From: CAVQGZ01 sp964356295
GTDB taxonomy: Bacteria > Actinomycetota > Actinomycetes > Jiangellales > Jiangellaceae
Length of the DNA: 64,000 nt
Assembly (NCBI GenBank): GCA_964356295.1
Contig: CAYHHE010000001.1
Location: forward strand, 53,720-117,719
Direction: 5' to 3'
Positions 8,752-16,981 of this stretch are shown here, in pieces. The notes beneath the pieces were generated by a model. That model ran no database searches and had not been told where the DNA came from. It saw only the letters and a list, made by a program, of their open reading frames with translations. The stretch's first letter is position 1; each line of letters begins with the position of its first letter. The translations under genes were made by a program, and so were the position numbers.

Positions 8752-9153
8752 ATGAGTCCCGAGGGGTCGGTGGTGACCCGGACGACCCGGCAGCGCACCG
8801 CCATCGCGGAGCTGCTGGACTCCCTCGAGGACTTCCACAGCGCGCAGGAGCTGCACGGGATGCTCCTCGCCCGCCGGTCCCGGGTCGGGTTGTCGACGGT
8901 GTACCGCACGCTGCAGGCGATGGCCGACGCAGCCGAGCTCGACGTGCTGCGCCTGGACGACGGCCAGGCGCTCTACCGGCGCTGCAGCACCGGTCACCAC
9001 CACCATCTGGTCTGCCGCGAGTGCGGCCGCACCGTCGAGGTCGAGGGTCCAGCAGCGGAGACGTGGGCTGCCCGCGTCGCCCAGGCCCACGGGTTCATCG
9101 ACGTGACCCACCAGCTCGAGGTGTTCGGCACCTGCCCTGACTGCGCCGGGTAG
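8752..9153 (+). CDS. zur: Zinc-uptake regulator, Fur family
   Basis: A zinc-responsive DNA-binding repressor. The 133-residue protein has the Fur winged helix at about 1-80 (TTRQRTAIAELL, then LSTVYRTLQAM as recognition helix). A dimerisation domain follows with HHHHLVCRECG near 82-92 and FGTCPDC near the C-terminus, giving the paired CxxC structural zinc site. The string VYRRCS-HHHHLVCR-CG and the end WAARVAQAHGFIDVTHQLEVFGTC closely follow my recollection of mycobacterial Zur (FurB), which argues for Zur over an iron sensor. It sits 15 bp after fbiC and 3 bp before an MFS gene. No zinc transporter is adjacent, unlike many zur loci. Confidence 0.85.
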   Translation: MSPEGSVVTRTTRQRTAIAELLDSLEDFHSAQELHGMLLARRSRVGLSTVYRTLQAMADAAELDVLRLDDGQALYRRCSTGHHHHLVCRECGRTVEVEGPAAETWAARVAQAHGFIDVTHQLEVFGTCPDCAG

Positions 9154-9156
9154 GCC

Positions 9157-10377
9157 GTGCCCGCGCTGCTCGGTCCCTACCGGGACGTCCTCACCGTGCC
9201 CGGCGCTGCACCGTTCTCGGTCAGCGCGCTGCTGGCCAGGCTCCCGATCTCGATGCTGGGGATCGGCCTGGTGCTGCTCGTCTCGGGTACTCGGGGCTCG
9301 TACGCCGATGCCGGCGCGGTCGCTGCAGCGGCGCTGGTCGCCGGATCGTTGGTGGCGCCGCTGCAGGCTCGGCTGGCCGACCGCTGGGGGCAGCAACGGG
9401 TCATCGCGCCACTGCTGGCCGTCCACTCGGCCGCGCTGGTGCTGGGGGTGTGGGCCGCGGTCGAGGGGCGCTCGCTGCTGCTGGTCAGCCTTGCCGCCGC
9501 GGTCGCGGGGGCCGCGCTGCCGCAGTTCGGCGCGTTCGTCCGGGCCCGCTGGTCGGCCGTCCTCGCCGGAACCGGGCGTCTGCCGACGGCCTTCGCCTGG
9601 GAGTCGGTGCTCGACGAGGTCGTCTTCGTCGTCGGCCCGGTGCTGGTGACCGTCGTGGCCACGTCGATCAGCCCCGTCCTCGCCGTGCTCGCAACGCTGG
9701 TGTTCACCGTGGGCGGAGGGCTGGCCTACCTGGCCTGTCGTTCGACGGTGCCGGCGCGCCACGGGCCCGCACCAGCGCACGCGCGCGACCGGCTGGCGCT
9801 GCGAACCCTGGGTCCGCTGATGGCGGCGTTCGTCGCGCTCGGCGCGGTGTTCGGCGCCGTGGAGGTCGCCACCGTCGCCTTCGCCGACGAGCAGGGCCGG
9901 CAGGTGGCCGCGGGTCTGGTCCTGGCCGCGTTCGCGGCCGGAAGCCTCGTCTCGGGCGTGGTCTTCGGCGCCGTCGCCTCCGGTCCCCCTACCCGCAGAC
10001 GGCTTGTCGCAGGGCAGGTCGTGCTCACCGTCGCGCTGGTGCCCACCCTCTCCGTGGGCTCCCTGCCCGCCTTGGCCGTGATGCTCGCGCTGGCGGGGGT
10101 GTCGATCTCCCCGTCGCTCATCACCGGGTTCGGGCTCGCCGAGGCCACCAGTCCGCGGTCCCGGATGACCGAGGCCCTGGCCTGGACCTCGACGGCGGTG
10201 GGGGTCGGTGTCGCGATCGGCGCCGCGCTCGCCGGGCCGGTGATCGACAGCGCCGGCGCGGCCCAGGCGTTCGTGGTCCCTGTCGTCGCCGCGACCACGG
10301 CCGTGGCGTGCGCGCTGCTGATCCCGGGCAGGCGCCCCACCACCCGGGTGGACGTCGCATACACCGGCCTGTCGTAG
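9157..10377 (+). CDS. Major facilitator superfamily transporter
   Basis: A secondary transporter of 406 residues with about twelve hydrophobic segments, in the inner membrane. A basic/polar loop after the second helix (QARLADRWGQQRVIA, about 69-83) corresponds to the MFS motif A region (DRxGxR-like). Substrate is unknown; drug or small-metabolite efflux is the commonest role of this subgroup. The GTG start lies 3 bp after the zur stop, so the two are probably co-transcribed, but there is no direct sign that the substrate is zinc-related. The alpha/beta hydrolase gene follows by 11 bp. Confidence 0.8.
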   Translation: MPALLGPYRDVLTVPGAAPFSVSALLARLPISMLGIGLVLLVSGTRGSYADAGAVAAAALVAGSLVAPLQARLADRWGQQRVIAPLLAVHSAALVLGVWAAVEGRSLLLVSLAAAVAGAALPQFGAFVRARWSAVLAGTGRLPTAFAWESVLDEVVFVVGPVLVTVVATSISPVLAVLATLVFTVGGGLAYLACRSTVPARHGPAPAHARDRLALRTLGPLMAAFVALGAVFGAVEVATVAFADEQGRQVAAGLVLAAFAAGSLVSGVVFGAVASGPPTRRRLVAGQVVLTVALVPTLSVGSLPALAVMLALAGVSISPSLITGFGLAEATSPRSRMTEALAWTSTAVGVGVAIGAALAGPVIDSAGAAQAFVVPVVAATTAVACALLIPGRRPTTRVDVAYTGLS

Positions 10378-10388
10378 CGTCGGTGTCC

Positions 10389-11084
10389 GTGGCCGATCAG
10401 CACCACCTCACGATCCCCAGCGGCAGCCTCGCGCTGCGCGCGACGGTCGTCCTCCCGGAGCAACCGTCCGGTGCCGGGGTGCTGTTCGTCCACGGACTCG
10501 GCAGCGACCGTCGTACCAACGTCGAGCGTGCCCACGCCGTTGCCGAGCAGCACGGCATTACCGGCCTGGCTGTGGACCTCGGCGGCCATGGGGACAGCAC
10601 CGGAGCGCTCTCGCAGATGACGCCCCGCCAGAACCTGGCCGACGTCGTCGCGGCGTTCGACGCGCTGGCGTCGCGACCCGGGGTCGAGGCCGCCCGCCTC
10701 GGGGTGTGTGCAGCCAGCTACGGCGCCTACCTGTCGGTGCTGCTGAGCCGGGAGCGCGCCGTCGCGAGACTCCTGCTGCGGGCACCGGCGCTGTACTGCG
10801 ACGACCGGCTGGACTCCCCGCTGTCCACCCGCGGGCGCGGCGACCCTGAGTGCTCGAAGGCCTTCCTCGGCGTCCTGTCCCAGGTCGCCACCCCCATCCT
10901 CGTTGTCGAGTCCGAGCACGACGAGGTGATCCCTCCGCGGGTCATCCAGACCTACCTCAGCGCCCGGCCCGGCACACGACGGGAAGTGCTCCCCGGCGCC
11001 GCGCACGCGCTGACCGACCCCTCCTGGCGCGCGGTCTTCCAGCAGATGGTGCTCGACTTCTTCGCCGATCTCGCCTCGCGTTGA
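10389..11084 (+). CDS. Alpha/beta hydrolase
   Basis: A cytoplasmic hydrolase of 231 residues with the alpha/beta fold. It has the oxyanion-side motif HGLGSDRR near 36-43, a nucleophile elbow CAASYGAY near 107 (A-x-S-x-G rather than the usual G-x-S-x-G), an acid in VVESEHDEVIPP and the catalytic His in LPGAAHAL. It resembles small dienelactone-hydrolase/BAAT-like esterases; the substrate is unknown. The GTG at 10389 is chosen as the first start after the MFS stop and gives an N-terminus typical of the fold. It ends the plus-strand run and converges on the acyl-CoA ligase gene. Confidence 0.75.
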   Translation: MADQHHLTIPSGSLALRATVVLPEQPSGAGVLFVHGLGSDRRTNVERAHAVAEQHGITGLAVDLGGHGDSTGALSQMTPRQNLADVVAAFDALASRPGVEAARLGVCAASYGAYLSVLLSRERAVARLLLRAPALYCDDRLDSPLSTRGRGDPECSKAFLGVLSQVATPILVVESEHDEVIPPRVIQTYLSARPGTRREVLPGAAHALTDPSWRAVFQQMVLDFFADLASR

Positions 11085-11109
11085 GCCGCCCGGGCTGTCT
11101 GCCCCAGGT

Positions 11110-11194
11110 GGTGATCCACGGCGGATCTGGTGCGCTGGGCCGGTGATCCACGGCGGATCTGGTGCTCTGCGGGCACCGAATCCGCCGTGGATCA
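11110..11194. repeat. Dyad repeat between convergent genes (locus C)
   Basis: A 24-bp sequence starting GGTGATCCACGG occurs twice in direct orientation (11110-11133 and 11142-11165), 32 bp apart. Its first 15 conserved bases return inverted at 11180-11194. TGATCCACGGCGGAT (11144-11158) thus pairs perfectly with ATCCGCCGTGGATCA across a 21-nt loop, and the loop itself contains GGTGC/GCACC. The position between convergent stops would suit a bidirectional terminator, but there is no T-run. The rest of 11085-11290 holds no gene; CGATCA at 11221-11226 falls in phase with the dyad. Confidence 0.7.
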
Positions 11195-11290
11195 TGGACG
11201 GGGAGCACCAACTCCTCCGACGATCATCGGACTTCTTCTGACGTGATCAGTTGGGGACGGGCGTGAGAGCTGGTCGGGGGTCCGCAGCGA

Positions 11291-12838
11291 CTAGCGCAGA
11301 TCCTTCTTGAGGATCTTGCCGGTGGCATTCATCGGCAGCCCGTCCCGGAACTCCACGATCCGCGGGTACTTGTGCGCGGCCATCTGCTCCTTGGCCCAGG
11401 TCACCAGCTCGTCCTCGGTCACCTGCGCGCCGGCCGCCCGGATCACGTACGCCTTGACCTCCTCGCCGTACTGGTCGTGCGGGACGCCGACCACCGCGGC
11501 GAGGCTGACCGCCGGGTGGGTTATGAGCACCTCCTCGACCTCCCGCGGGTAGACGTTGAAGCCGCCCCGAATGATCATGTCCTTGGCGCGGTCGACGATG
11601 TAGTAGTAGCCGTCGGCGTCGCGGCGGCCGATGTCTCCGGTGCGGAACCAGCCGTCACGCATGACCTCCGCGGTGGCGTCGGGCTTGCCGTAGTAGCCCT
11701 TCATCACGTGGTGCCCGCGCACGGCGATCTCACCGTCGGAGCCCTCCGGGACCGGCTTCCACTCCTCGTCCACCAGGGTCATCTGCGTGCCCCACGCCGG
11801 CAACCCGATCGACCCGGGGCGGGCTTGTCGGTCGGTGCGGCTGAACGAGGCCACCGGACTGGTCTCGGACAGGCCGTACCCCTCGAGGATCTGGATCCCG
11901 AACCGTTCCTTGAACCCCTTGATGATCTCCACGGGCAGGGACGAGCCGCCGGCGCAGGCCATCCGCAGGTTGGCCGCGACCTTGTCCAGGTCGGCCTTGG
12001 TCTCGCCGGTGCTGAGCATGGCCCAGTACATCGTGGGGACGCCGGCGAAGTAGGTCACGTTCTCCCGGTCCATCGTCTCCAGCGCATCGACCGGGTCGAA
12101 CCGGGCCATCAGCACGAGGGTGGCACCCATGGAGAACCCCGTGTTCATCTGCACGGTCTGAGCGAACGTGTGGAACAACGGCAGAGCGACCAGGCTGATG
12201 TCGTGGTCGGTCACCGGCTGGCCGAACAGCTTCTCGCAGACGACCGTGTTCATCACCAGGTTGGAGTGGCTGAGCTCGGCACCCTTCGGTTGCCCGGTCG
12301 TGCCGCTGGTGTAGAGGATGACCGCGGTGTCGGTGGCGTCGGTGGCGACCGGTTCGAACACCGGCGACTGCCCGGCCATGAACTGCCCGAGGGTCGCGGT
12401 GCCCTCGATCGGCGAGGGTGCAGCCGGGTCCGGGGTGATCATGACGAACGCCTCGCAGTCCGGTGCGTTGCTGAAGCCGGCCCATCCTTCCTCGCCCATG
12501 GGCAGCTCGGGAGTCCCGGAGAAGCAGAAGTAGAACTTCGCGTCCGAGTCGGCGAGGTAGTAGGCGACCTCGCGAGCCTTGTTCAGCACGTTGAGCGGAA
12601 CGACAACCCCGCCTGCCTTGAGCACGCCGTAGTACACGATCGGGAAGTACGGCAGGTTCGGGCAGGTCAGGGCTACCTTGTCGCCGGGCTGCAGACCACC
12701 CTCCAGCAGAGCGTTCGCGACCTGGCTGGCAGCACCGTCGAGCTGGGCGTAGGTCAGGCGGGTCCCGCCGAGGACGACGGCGTCTCGGGTGGGGTAGTCG
12801 CGGGCGGAGGACTCCAGCAGGGCGGACAGGTTGAGCAC
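11291..12838 (-). CDS. Long-chain fatty-acid--CoA ligase, AMP-forming
   Basis: Activates a fatty or related carboxylic acid to its CoA ester through an acyl-adenylate. The 515-residue protein carries the full ANL set: YTSGTTGQPKGAE near 175 (phosphate loop), GYGLSETSP near 321 (adenine pocket), GWFRTGDIG near 392, a hinge around DRAKDMI, and the C-terminal catalytic Lys in TGKILKKD. The start is GTG at 12838, preceded by GGAGG at good spacing. An upstream in-frame extension would run into the next gene and lacks family similarity. It could feed the beta-oxidation genes 8 kb away. Exact chain length is unknown. Confidence 0.88.
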   Translation of the reverse strand: MLNLSALLESSARDYPTRDAVVLGGTRLTYAQLDGAASQVANALLEGGLQPGDKVALTCPNLPYFPIVYYGVLKAGGVVVPLNVLNKAREVAYYLADSDAKFYFCFSGTPELPMGEEGWAGFSNAPDCEAFVMITPDPAAPSPIEGTATLGQFMAGQSPVFEPVATDATDTAVILYTSGTTGQPKGAELSHSNLVMNTVVCEKLFGQPVTDHDISLVALPLFHTFAQTVQMNTGFSMGATLVLMARFDPVDALETMDRENVTYFAGVPTMYWAMLSTGETKADLDKVAANLRMACAGGSSLPVEIIKGFKERFGIQILEGYGLSETSPVASFSRTDRQARPGSIGLPAWGTQMTLVDEEWKPVPEGSDGEIAVRGHHVMKGYYGKPDATAEVMRDGWFRTGDIGRRDADGYYYIVDRAKDMIIRGGFNVYPREVEEVLITHPAVSLAAVVGVPHDQYGEEVKAYVIRAAGAQVTEDELVTWAKEQMAAHKYPRIVEFRDGLPMNATGKILKKDLR

Positions 12839-12876
12839 GGGCAGCCTCCAGCGGCGGGTAGGTGGGGAGCCCTTGT

Positions 12877-15800
12877 CTACCCGGTCGTGCTCGCGGTCAC
12901 CAGCCCTGCGGTGTCCGGGCCGACGTCGCGGGTGTGGAACTCCCCGGTGAACGAGACCGGCGCCCCCACAGCGACGGTGAACTCCTGGTCGTAGTGGCTG
13001 GCGGTCAGCGGGTCGCCTGACTCCAGGGTGTAGGTCGCTTGGTCTGCCTGGATGTCCACCCGCAGCAGCCTGCCGACGACGCGCACCGGGAAGCGCAACC
13101 GGCGGGCCCGGGTCGGCAGCATGGGTCGGAACGTGATGGCGTCCTTGCGCCACCGGAACCCGCCGAACCCGAACACCACCGCCATCCAGGCCCCACCGGC
13201 TGACGCGACGTGGACGCCGTCGCGCACGTTCCCTGCGGTGTCGGCCATGTCCACGGACATGGCGTCGATCAGGTACTCCTCGGCGGTACGGAACTTGCCG
13301 ACGTCGGCCGCGGCAATCGCCTGGATGCTCTCCGACAGCGACGAGTCACCCGTGGTCAGCGGGTCGTAGTAGTCGAAGATGCGGCGGCGCTCCTGCTCGG
13401 TGAACCGTCCGGGCAGCAGGACGGTGGCCAGCTCGACATCGGCCTGCTTGATCACCTGATGGCGGTAGATGACCAGCGGGTGGAAGTGCAGCAGCAGGGG
13501 GTACTGCTGCGGGGGGGTGCCGGCGAAGTCCCACGGCTTGAGGTCGAGGAACCCGTCGTCCTGGAGATGGACCCCGGCGTCGTGGTCGAAGGGCACATAG
13601 ATGTTCGCCGCGGCGTGGCGCCAGGCGTCCACCTCGGCGAGATCCAGGCCGGTACGCGCCAGCAATCGCGTGTAGTCGGCTGGCGAGGTGTCCCGGACCC
13701 GGCCCACGGCGTCGGCGGCCATGCGCATGTTCTCCGCGGCCATGAGGTTGGTGTAGAGGTTGTTGTCCACCACGGTGGTGTACTCGTCGGGACCGGTGAC
13801 CTTCTGGATGACGAACTTCCCGCCGTGGCGGTCGGAGAAGAACCCCAGGTCGGCCCACATCCGGGCGGTCTCGACCAGGACCTCGGCGCTGTGGCGAACC
13901 AGCATGTCGGCGTCGCCGGTCATTCGCACGTACTGGTCCATGGCGTAGGCGATGTCGGCGTCGATGTGGTACTGCGCCGTCCCGGCGGCGTAGTAGGCCG
14001 ACGCCTCCGCCCCGCTGATGGTGCGCCACGGGAACAGCGCACCCGAGCAGCCGACCTCCCGGGCCCGGGCGCGGGCGTCGTCCAGCATCTGCACGCGGTG
14101 CATGAGCAGGCTGCGGGCGGCCTCGGGGGAGGTGTGGATGAGGAAGGGCAGGACGTAGACCTCGGTGTCCCAGAAGTAGTGGCCCTCGTACCCGGTTCCT
14201 GTCAGGCCCTTGGCCGGCACGCCATGGCCCTCGGCCCGGGCGGTGGCCTGCAGCACGCTGAACAGGCTGAAGCGCATCGCCTGCTGGGCTGCCGGATAGC
14301 CCTCCCACTCCACGTCGCTGCGGTCCCAGAACGAGCGGACCTCCTTGGTGTGCGCGGCGAAGGCGGCGCGGTAGCCCAGCGCTCGAGCGCGGTACAGCGT
14401 CGCCTCTGCCCGGTACACCAGGTCGCTGGCGTCGTGGTCGCCGTAGTGGTAGGCCAGCCACTTGTACATGGTCACGGTGGTGTTGACCTCCGCCGTGACA
14501 TCGAACACCACGCGCGCACGGTCGTCGTCCATGGTCGTGTTGACGTGCCGCACGGACGCGTCGAACTCGTGGTCCATGCCGGAGGCGACGGTCAGGCCGC
14601 TGCTCAGCGTCCGGTATGCCCGGACGACCTTCGGGCCGTCCACCCGGTCCCCCTCGGGGGCGAGCACCTCGTCGCTGAACGTGCGGGCGCGCCGCTGGTC
14701 TCGGCTCGGCCCCGCCTGCTCGCCCTGCGAGGTCACCAGGTCGGAGGAGATGACCAGCCGAGCCGGCGCGTCGAGAGCGGTCACCTGGTACCGGATGCAC
14801 GCCAGGTGCCGGTTGACCAGCGAGACGAAGCGCTTGGTGCGGACCCAGAACCGCCGGCCGTCGGGCACCTGGTAGACCACGGACCTGTCCACCGCGCCAC
14901 GGCCCATGTCCAACGACCGCTCGAACTCCAGCACCTCCGTGGTCGTGCAGTCGACCGGGTCCTCGTCGAGGAACAGCCGGATCGAGGTCCCGTCGGGAAC
15001 CCGCACGATCGTCTGGCCGGTCGTGGCATAGCCGTGGGCGCGCTCGGGGTACACGATCGGCCAGGTCTCGTGGAAGCCGTTGAGCAGCGTGCCCGGTTGG
15101 TAGGACGGCGATCCCTCCTCGAACGAACCCCGGATCCCCAAGAAGCCGTTGGCCACCGCGAACAGGGTCTCGGTCTGCTCGACGAAGTCGGGGTTGTAGG
15201 CCCTCTCGACCAGCCGCCAGGGGTCGGTGGGGTAGTCCCCGGTGGACGCGGTGATCCGCTTGGCGGCGGCCAGCAGCCGGTGCTCGGGGGGCCCTGCCCG
15301 GTGGATGTGCTCGGTGGGGGCGCTGACCAGCTCGCTGAGGTCGCTGACCACGATGTCCGCGCCCGCCTCCGCCAGGGCCTGGGCGTGCCCGTCCCGGTCG
15401 ACCCCGACGACCAGCCGGAAGTTGCCGGCCCGACCTGCTCGGACGCCGGCGATCGCGTCCTCGACCACCGCGGTACGCCCAGGTTCGACGCCGAGGCGGC
15501 GCGCCGCCTCCAGGAACATGTCCGGGGCGGGCTTGCCCGGCAGCTGCATCTCCAGGGCAGTGTCGCCGTCCACTCGGGCGTCGAACAGGTTGGTGATGCC
15601 GGCGAGGTCGAGGACCGTGGTGCAGTTGCGGCTGCTGGTCACCACCGCGGTCTTCATGCCGGCCTCGCGGATCTCCCGGACGTAGGCGATCGAGCCTGGG
15701 AAGACCTCCACACCGACCTTCTCCAGCTCGGACTCCACCAGCAGCTGCTTGCGGTTGCTCAGCCCCCAGACGGACTCCTCCCCTTCAGGGGAGTCCGGTC

Positions 15801-16062
15801 TACCTTCGGGCAGCTCGATGCCCCGGGATCGCAGGAAGTCGCGCACCCCGTCCTGCCGGGGCTTGCCGTCGACGTGGGCGGCGTAGTCGTCGACGTCGTG
15901 GAAGGGCAACGTGGTGGTGCCGTGACGGGCGTCCCACGAGTCGAGGAAGGCGTCGAAGGTGTCCTTCCACGCCGCTGCATGCACGGATCGGGTGGTGGTG
16001 AGGACGCCGTCGAGGTCGAACAGCACCGCTTCCAGCTCGGTCATCGCCGTGGCAGAGGGCAT
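12877..16062 (-). CDS. Fused HAD beta-phosphoglucomutase-like and GH65 glycoside phosphorylase/hydrolase
   Basis: A 1061-residue two-domain enzyme. Residues 1 to about 245 are a HAD phosphatase/mutase of the beta-phosphoglucomutase group (Asp16 and Asp18 in FDLDGVL, then VVTSSRN, GKPAPDMF, VVEDAIAG). From about 260 to the end is a glycoside hydrolase family 65 module, with the general acid Glu760 in VTGPDEY. GH65 enzymes phosphorolyse trehalose, kojibiose or maltose to beta-glucose 1-phosphate, which beta-phosphoglucomutase turns into glucose 6-phosphate, so the fusion would run two consecutive steps. M. tuberculosis has the same pair as neighbouring genes (Rv3400-Rv3401). ATG at 16062 has GGAGG upstream. 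Which disaccharide is used cannot be told. Confidence 0.88.
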   Translation of the reverse strand: MPSATAMTELEAVLFDLDGVLTTTRSVHAAAWKDTFDAFLDSWDARHGTTTLPFHDVDDYAAHVDGKPRQDGVRDFLRSRGIELPEGRPDSPEGEESVWGLSNRKQLLVESELEKVGVEVFPGSIAYVREIREAGMKTAVVTSSRNCTTVLDLAGITNLFDARVDGDTALEMQLPGKPAPDMFLEAARRLGVEPGRTAVVEDAIAGVRAGRAGNFRLVVGVDRDGHAQALAEAGADIVVSDLSELVSAPTEHIHRAGPPEHRLLAAAKRITASTGDYPTDPWRLVERAYNPDFVEQTETLFAVANGFLGIRGSFEEGSPSYQPGTLLNGFHETWPIVYPERAHGYATTGQTIVRVPDGTSIRLFLDEDPVDCTTTEVLEFERSLDMGRGAVDRSVVYQVPDGRRFWVRTKRFVSLVNRHLACIRYQVTALDAPARLVISSDLVTSQGEQAGPSRDQRRARTFSDEVLAPEGDRVDGPKVVRAYRTLSSGLTVASGMDHEFDASVRHVNTTMDDDRARVVFDVTAEVNTTVTMYKWLAYHYGDHDASDLVYRAEATLYRARALGYRAAFAAHTKEVRSFWDRSDVEWEGYPAAQQAMRFSLFSVLQATARAEGHGVPAKGLTGTGYEGHYFWDTEVYVLPFLIHTSPEAARSLLMHRVQMLDDARARAREVGCSGALFPWRTISGAEASAYYAAGTAQYHIDADIAYAMDQYVRMTGDADMLVRHSAEVLVETARMWADLGFFSDRHGGKFVIQKVTGPDEYTTVVDNNLYTNLMAAENMRMAADAVGRVRDTSPADYTRLLARTGLDLAEVDAWRHAAANIYVPFDHDAGVHLQDDGFLDLKPWDFAGTPPQQYPLLLHFHPLVIYRHQVIKQADVELATVLLPGRFTEQERRRIFDYYDPLTTGDSSLSESIQAIAAADVGKFRTAEEYLIDAMSVDMADTAGNVRDGVHVASAGGAWMAVVFGFGGFRWRKDAITFRPMLPTRARRLRFPVRVVGRLLRVDIQADQATYTLESGDPLTASHYDQEFTVAVGAPVSFTGEFHTRDVGPDTAGLVTASTTG

Positions 16063-16093
16063 CAGCGCCTCCAGGTGGGGAACACCTGTGAGG

Positions 16094-16945
16094 CTAGCCC
16101 GCGGAGCGCTCCGGTGCGGGGGATTCCGCCGAGCCGGTGCGCGCTCGGCGGGACCGGGTCGCCAGCAGCCATGCTCCCAGTGCGACCAGGGCGATGCTGC
16201 CGTACTGGGCACCGGTCAGACCCAGCAGCGTGGCGTCGTACTCGCGAAGGAAGTCGGTCAGGAATCGGAACGTGCCGTACCAGATCGAGAAGATCGCTGT
16301 CATGATGCCCGGAGCGGAGCCACGACGGTCGAGCAGGACGAGGATCACGATGATCGGCAACAGCCAGAGGATCTCGTAGAGAGCGGTGTTGTGATACGTG
16401 ACCCCGACCTGCAGCGGCCCCTCGATCGTGACGCCGCCGAGATACGTCACGCCGAGGAAGAAGTCGGTCGGGCCGCCGAGGTGCTCGCCCACCGCGTAGC
16501 AGCCGACTCGTCCGATCAGCTGCCCGACGGCCAGGCCGAGCACCGCCCCGTCCAGGAAGTTCCATCGCATGCCGGCCGGCCACGAGCGGGTCAGCAGCGG
16601 AGCCAGCAGGGCGGCCGTGACGAACCCGCCGGTGAACTGCAGGCCGCCCTCCCAGACCGCGATCACGTCCACCGGGGTCTCGATCCGCTCGAGGTTGGTC
16701 AGCACCCAGGCGATACGGGCACCGACCAGCCCGGCGACGACGAGCCAGAAGCCCACCCGCTCGGTCTCCCCACGGGGCACCCCGTACCGCTCGTTGCGCC
16801 GCGCAGCGATCAGGATTCCGACGATCATCCCCAGGGCCACCATCAGCCCGAACACCCGGATGGTCAGCGGCCCGAGCTGGATGATCGGGAAGGTCTCGTA
16901 GGGGATCCCGGCCACCACGTCCACCCGACAACTGTAGGTGCCCAC
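16094..16945 (-). CDS. lgt: Prolipoprotein diacylglyceryl transferase-like membrane protein (divergent Lgt)
   Basis: Lgt moves diacylglycerol from phosphatidylglycerol to the lipobox Cys of prolipoproteins. This 283-residue protein has about seven membrane segments. Residues 145-154 (GRVGCYAVGE) and RFLTDFLRE at 227-235 match the Lgt signature and keep the conserved arginines. Two residues essential in E. coli differ: the GRxGN Asn is Cys149, and the GGxxxHGG His is Thr106 (GGLQFTGG). It may be a specialised paralogue rather than the housekeeping enzyme. GTG at 16945 is the longest start; an in-frame GTG at 16924 is equally plausible. It is divergent from the repeat-protein gene by 36 bp. Confidence 0.7.
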   Translation of the reverse strand: MGTYSCRVDVVAGIPYETFPIIQLGPLTIRVFGLMVALGMIVGILIAARRNERYGVPRGETERVGFWLVVAGLVGARIAWVLTNLERIETPVDVIAVWEGGLQFTGGFVTAALLAPLLTRSWPAGMRWNFLDGAVLGLAVGQLIGRVGCYAVGEHLGGPTDFFLGVTYLGGVTIEGPLQVGVTYHNTALYEILWLLPIIVILVLLDRRGSAPGIMTAIFSIWYGTFRFLTDFLREYDATLLGLTGAQYGSIALVALGAWLLATRSRRARTGSAESPAPERSAG

Positions 16946-16981
16946 CAGCCGAGCGTTCTCGGACCGGTCACGACGGGGGAC

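Noticed and set aside
11144..11194. Rho-independent terminator
   Set aside because: The hairpin is strong and well placed but has a 21-nt loop and no T-tract, and the direct repeat and shared geometry with other loci point to a repeat element first.
13210..16305. Very long open frame antisense to the HAD-GH65 gene (over 1000 codons)
   Set aside because: Its composition is typical of the complement of a GC-rich gene, with no recognisable motif, while the opposite strand encodes two complete catalytic modules.
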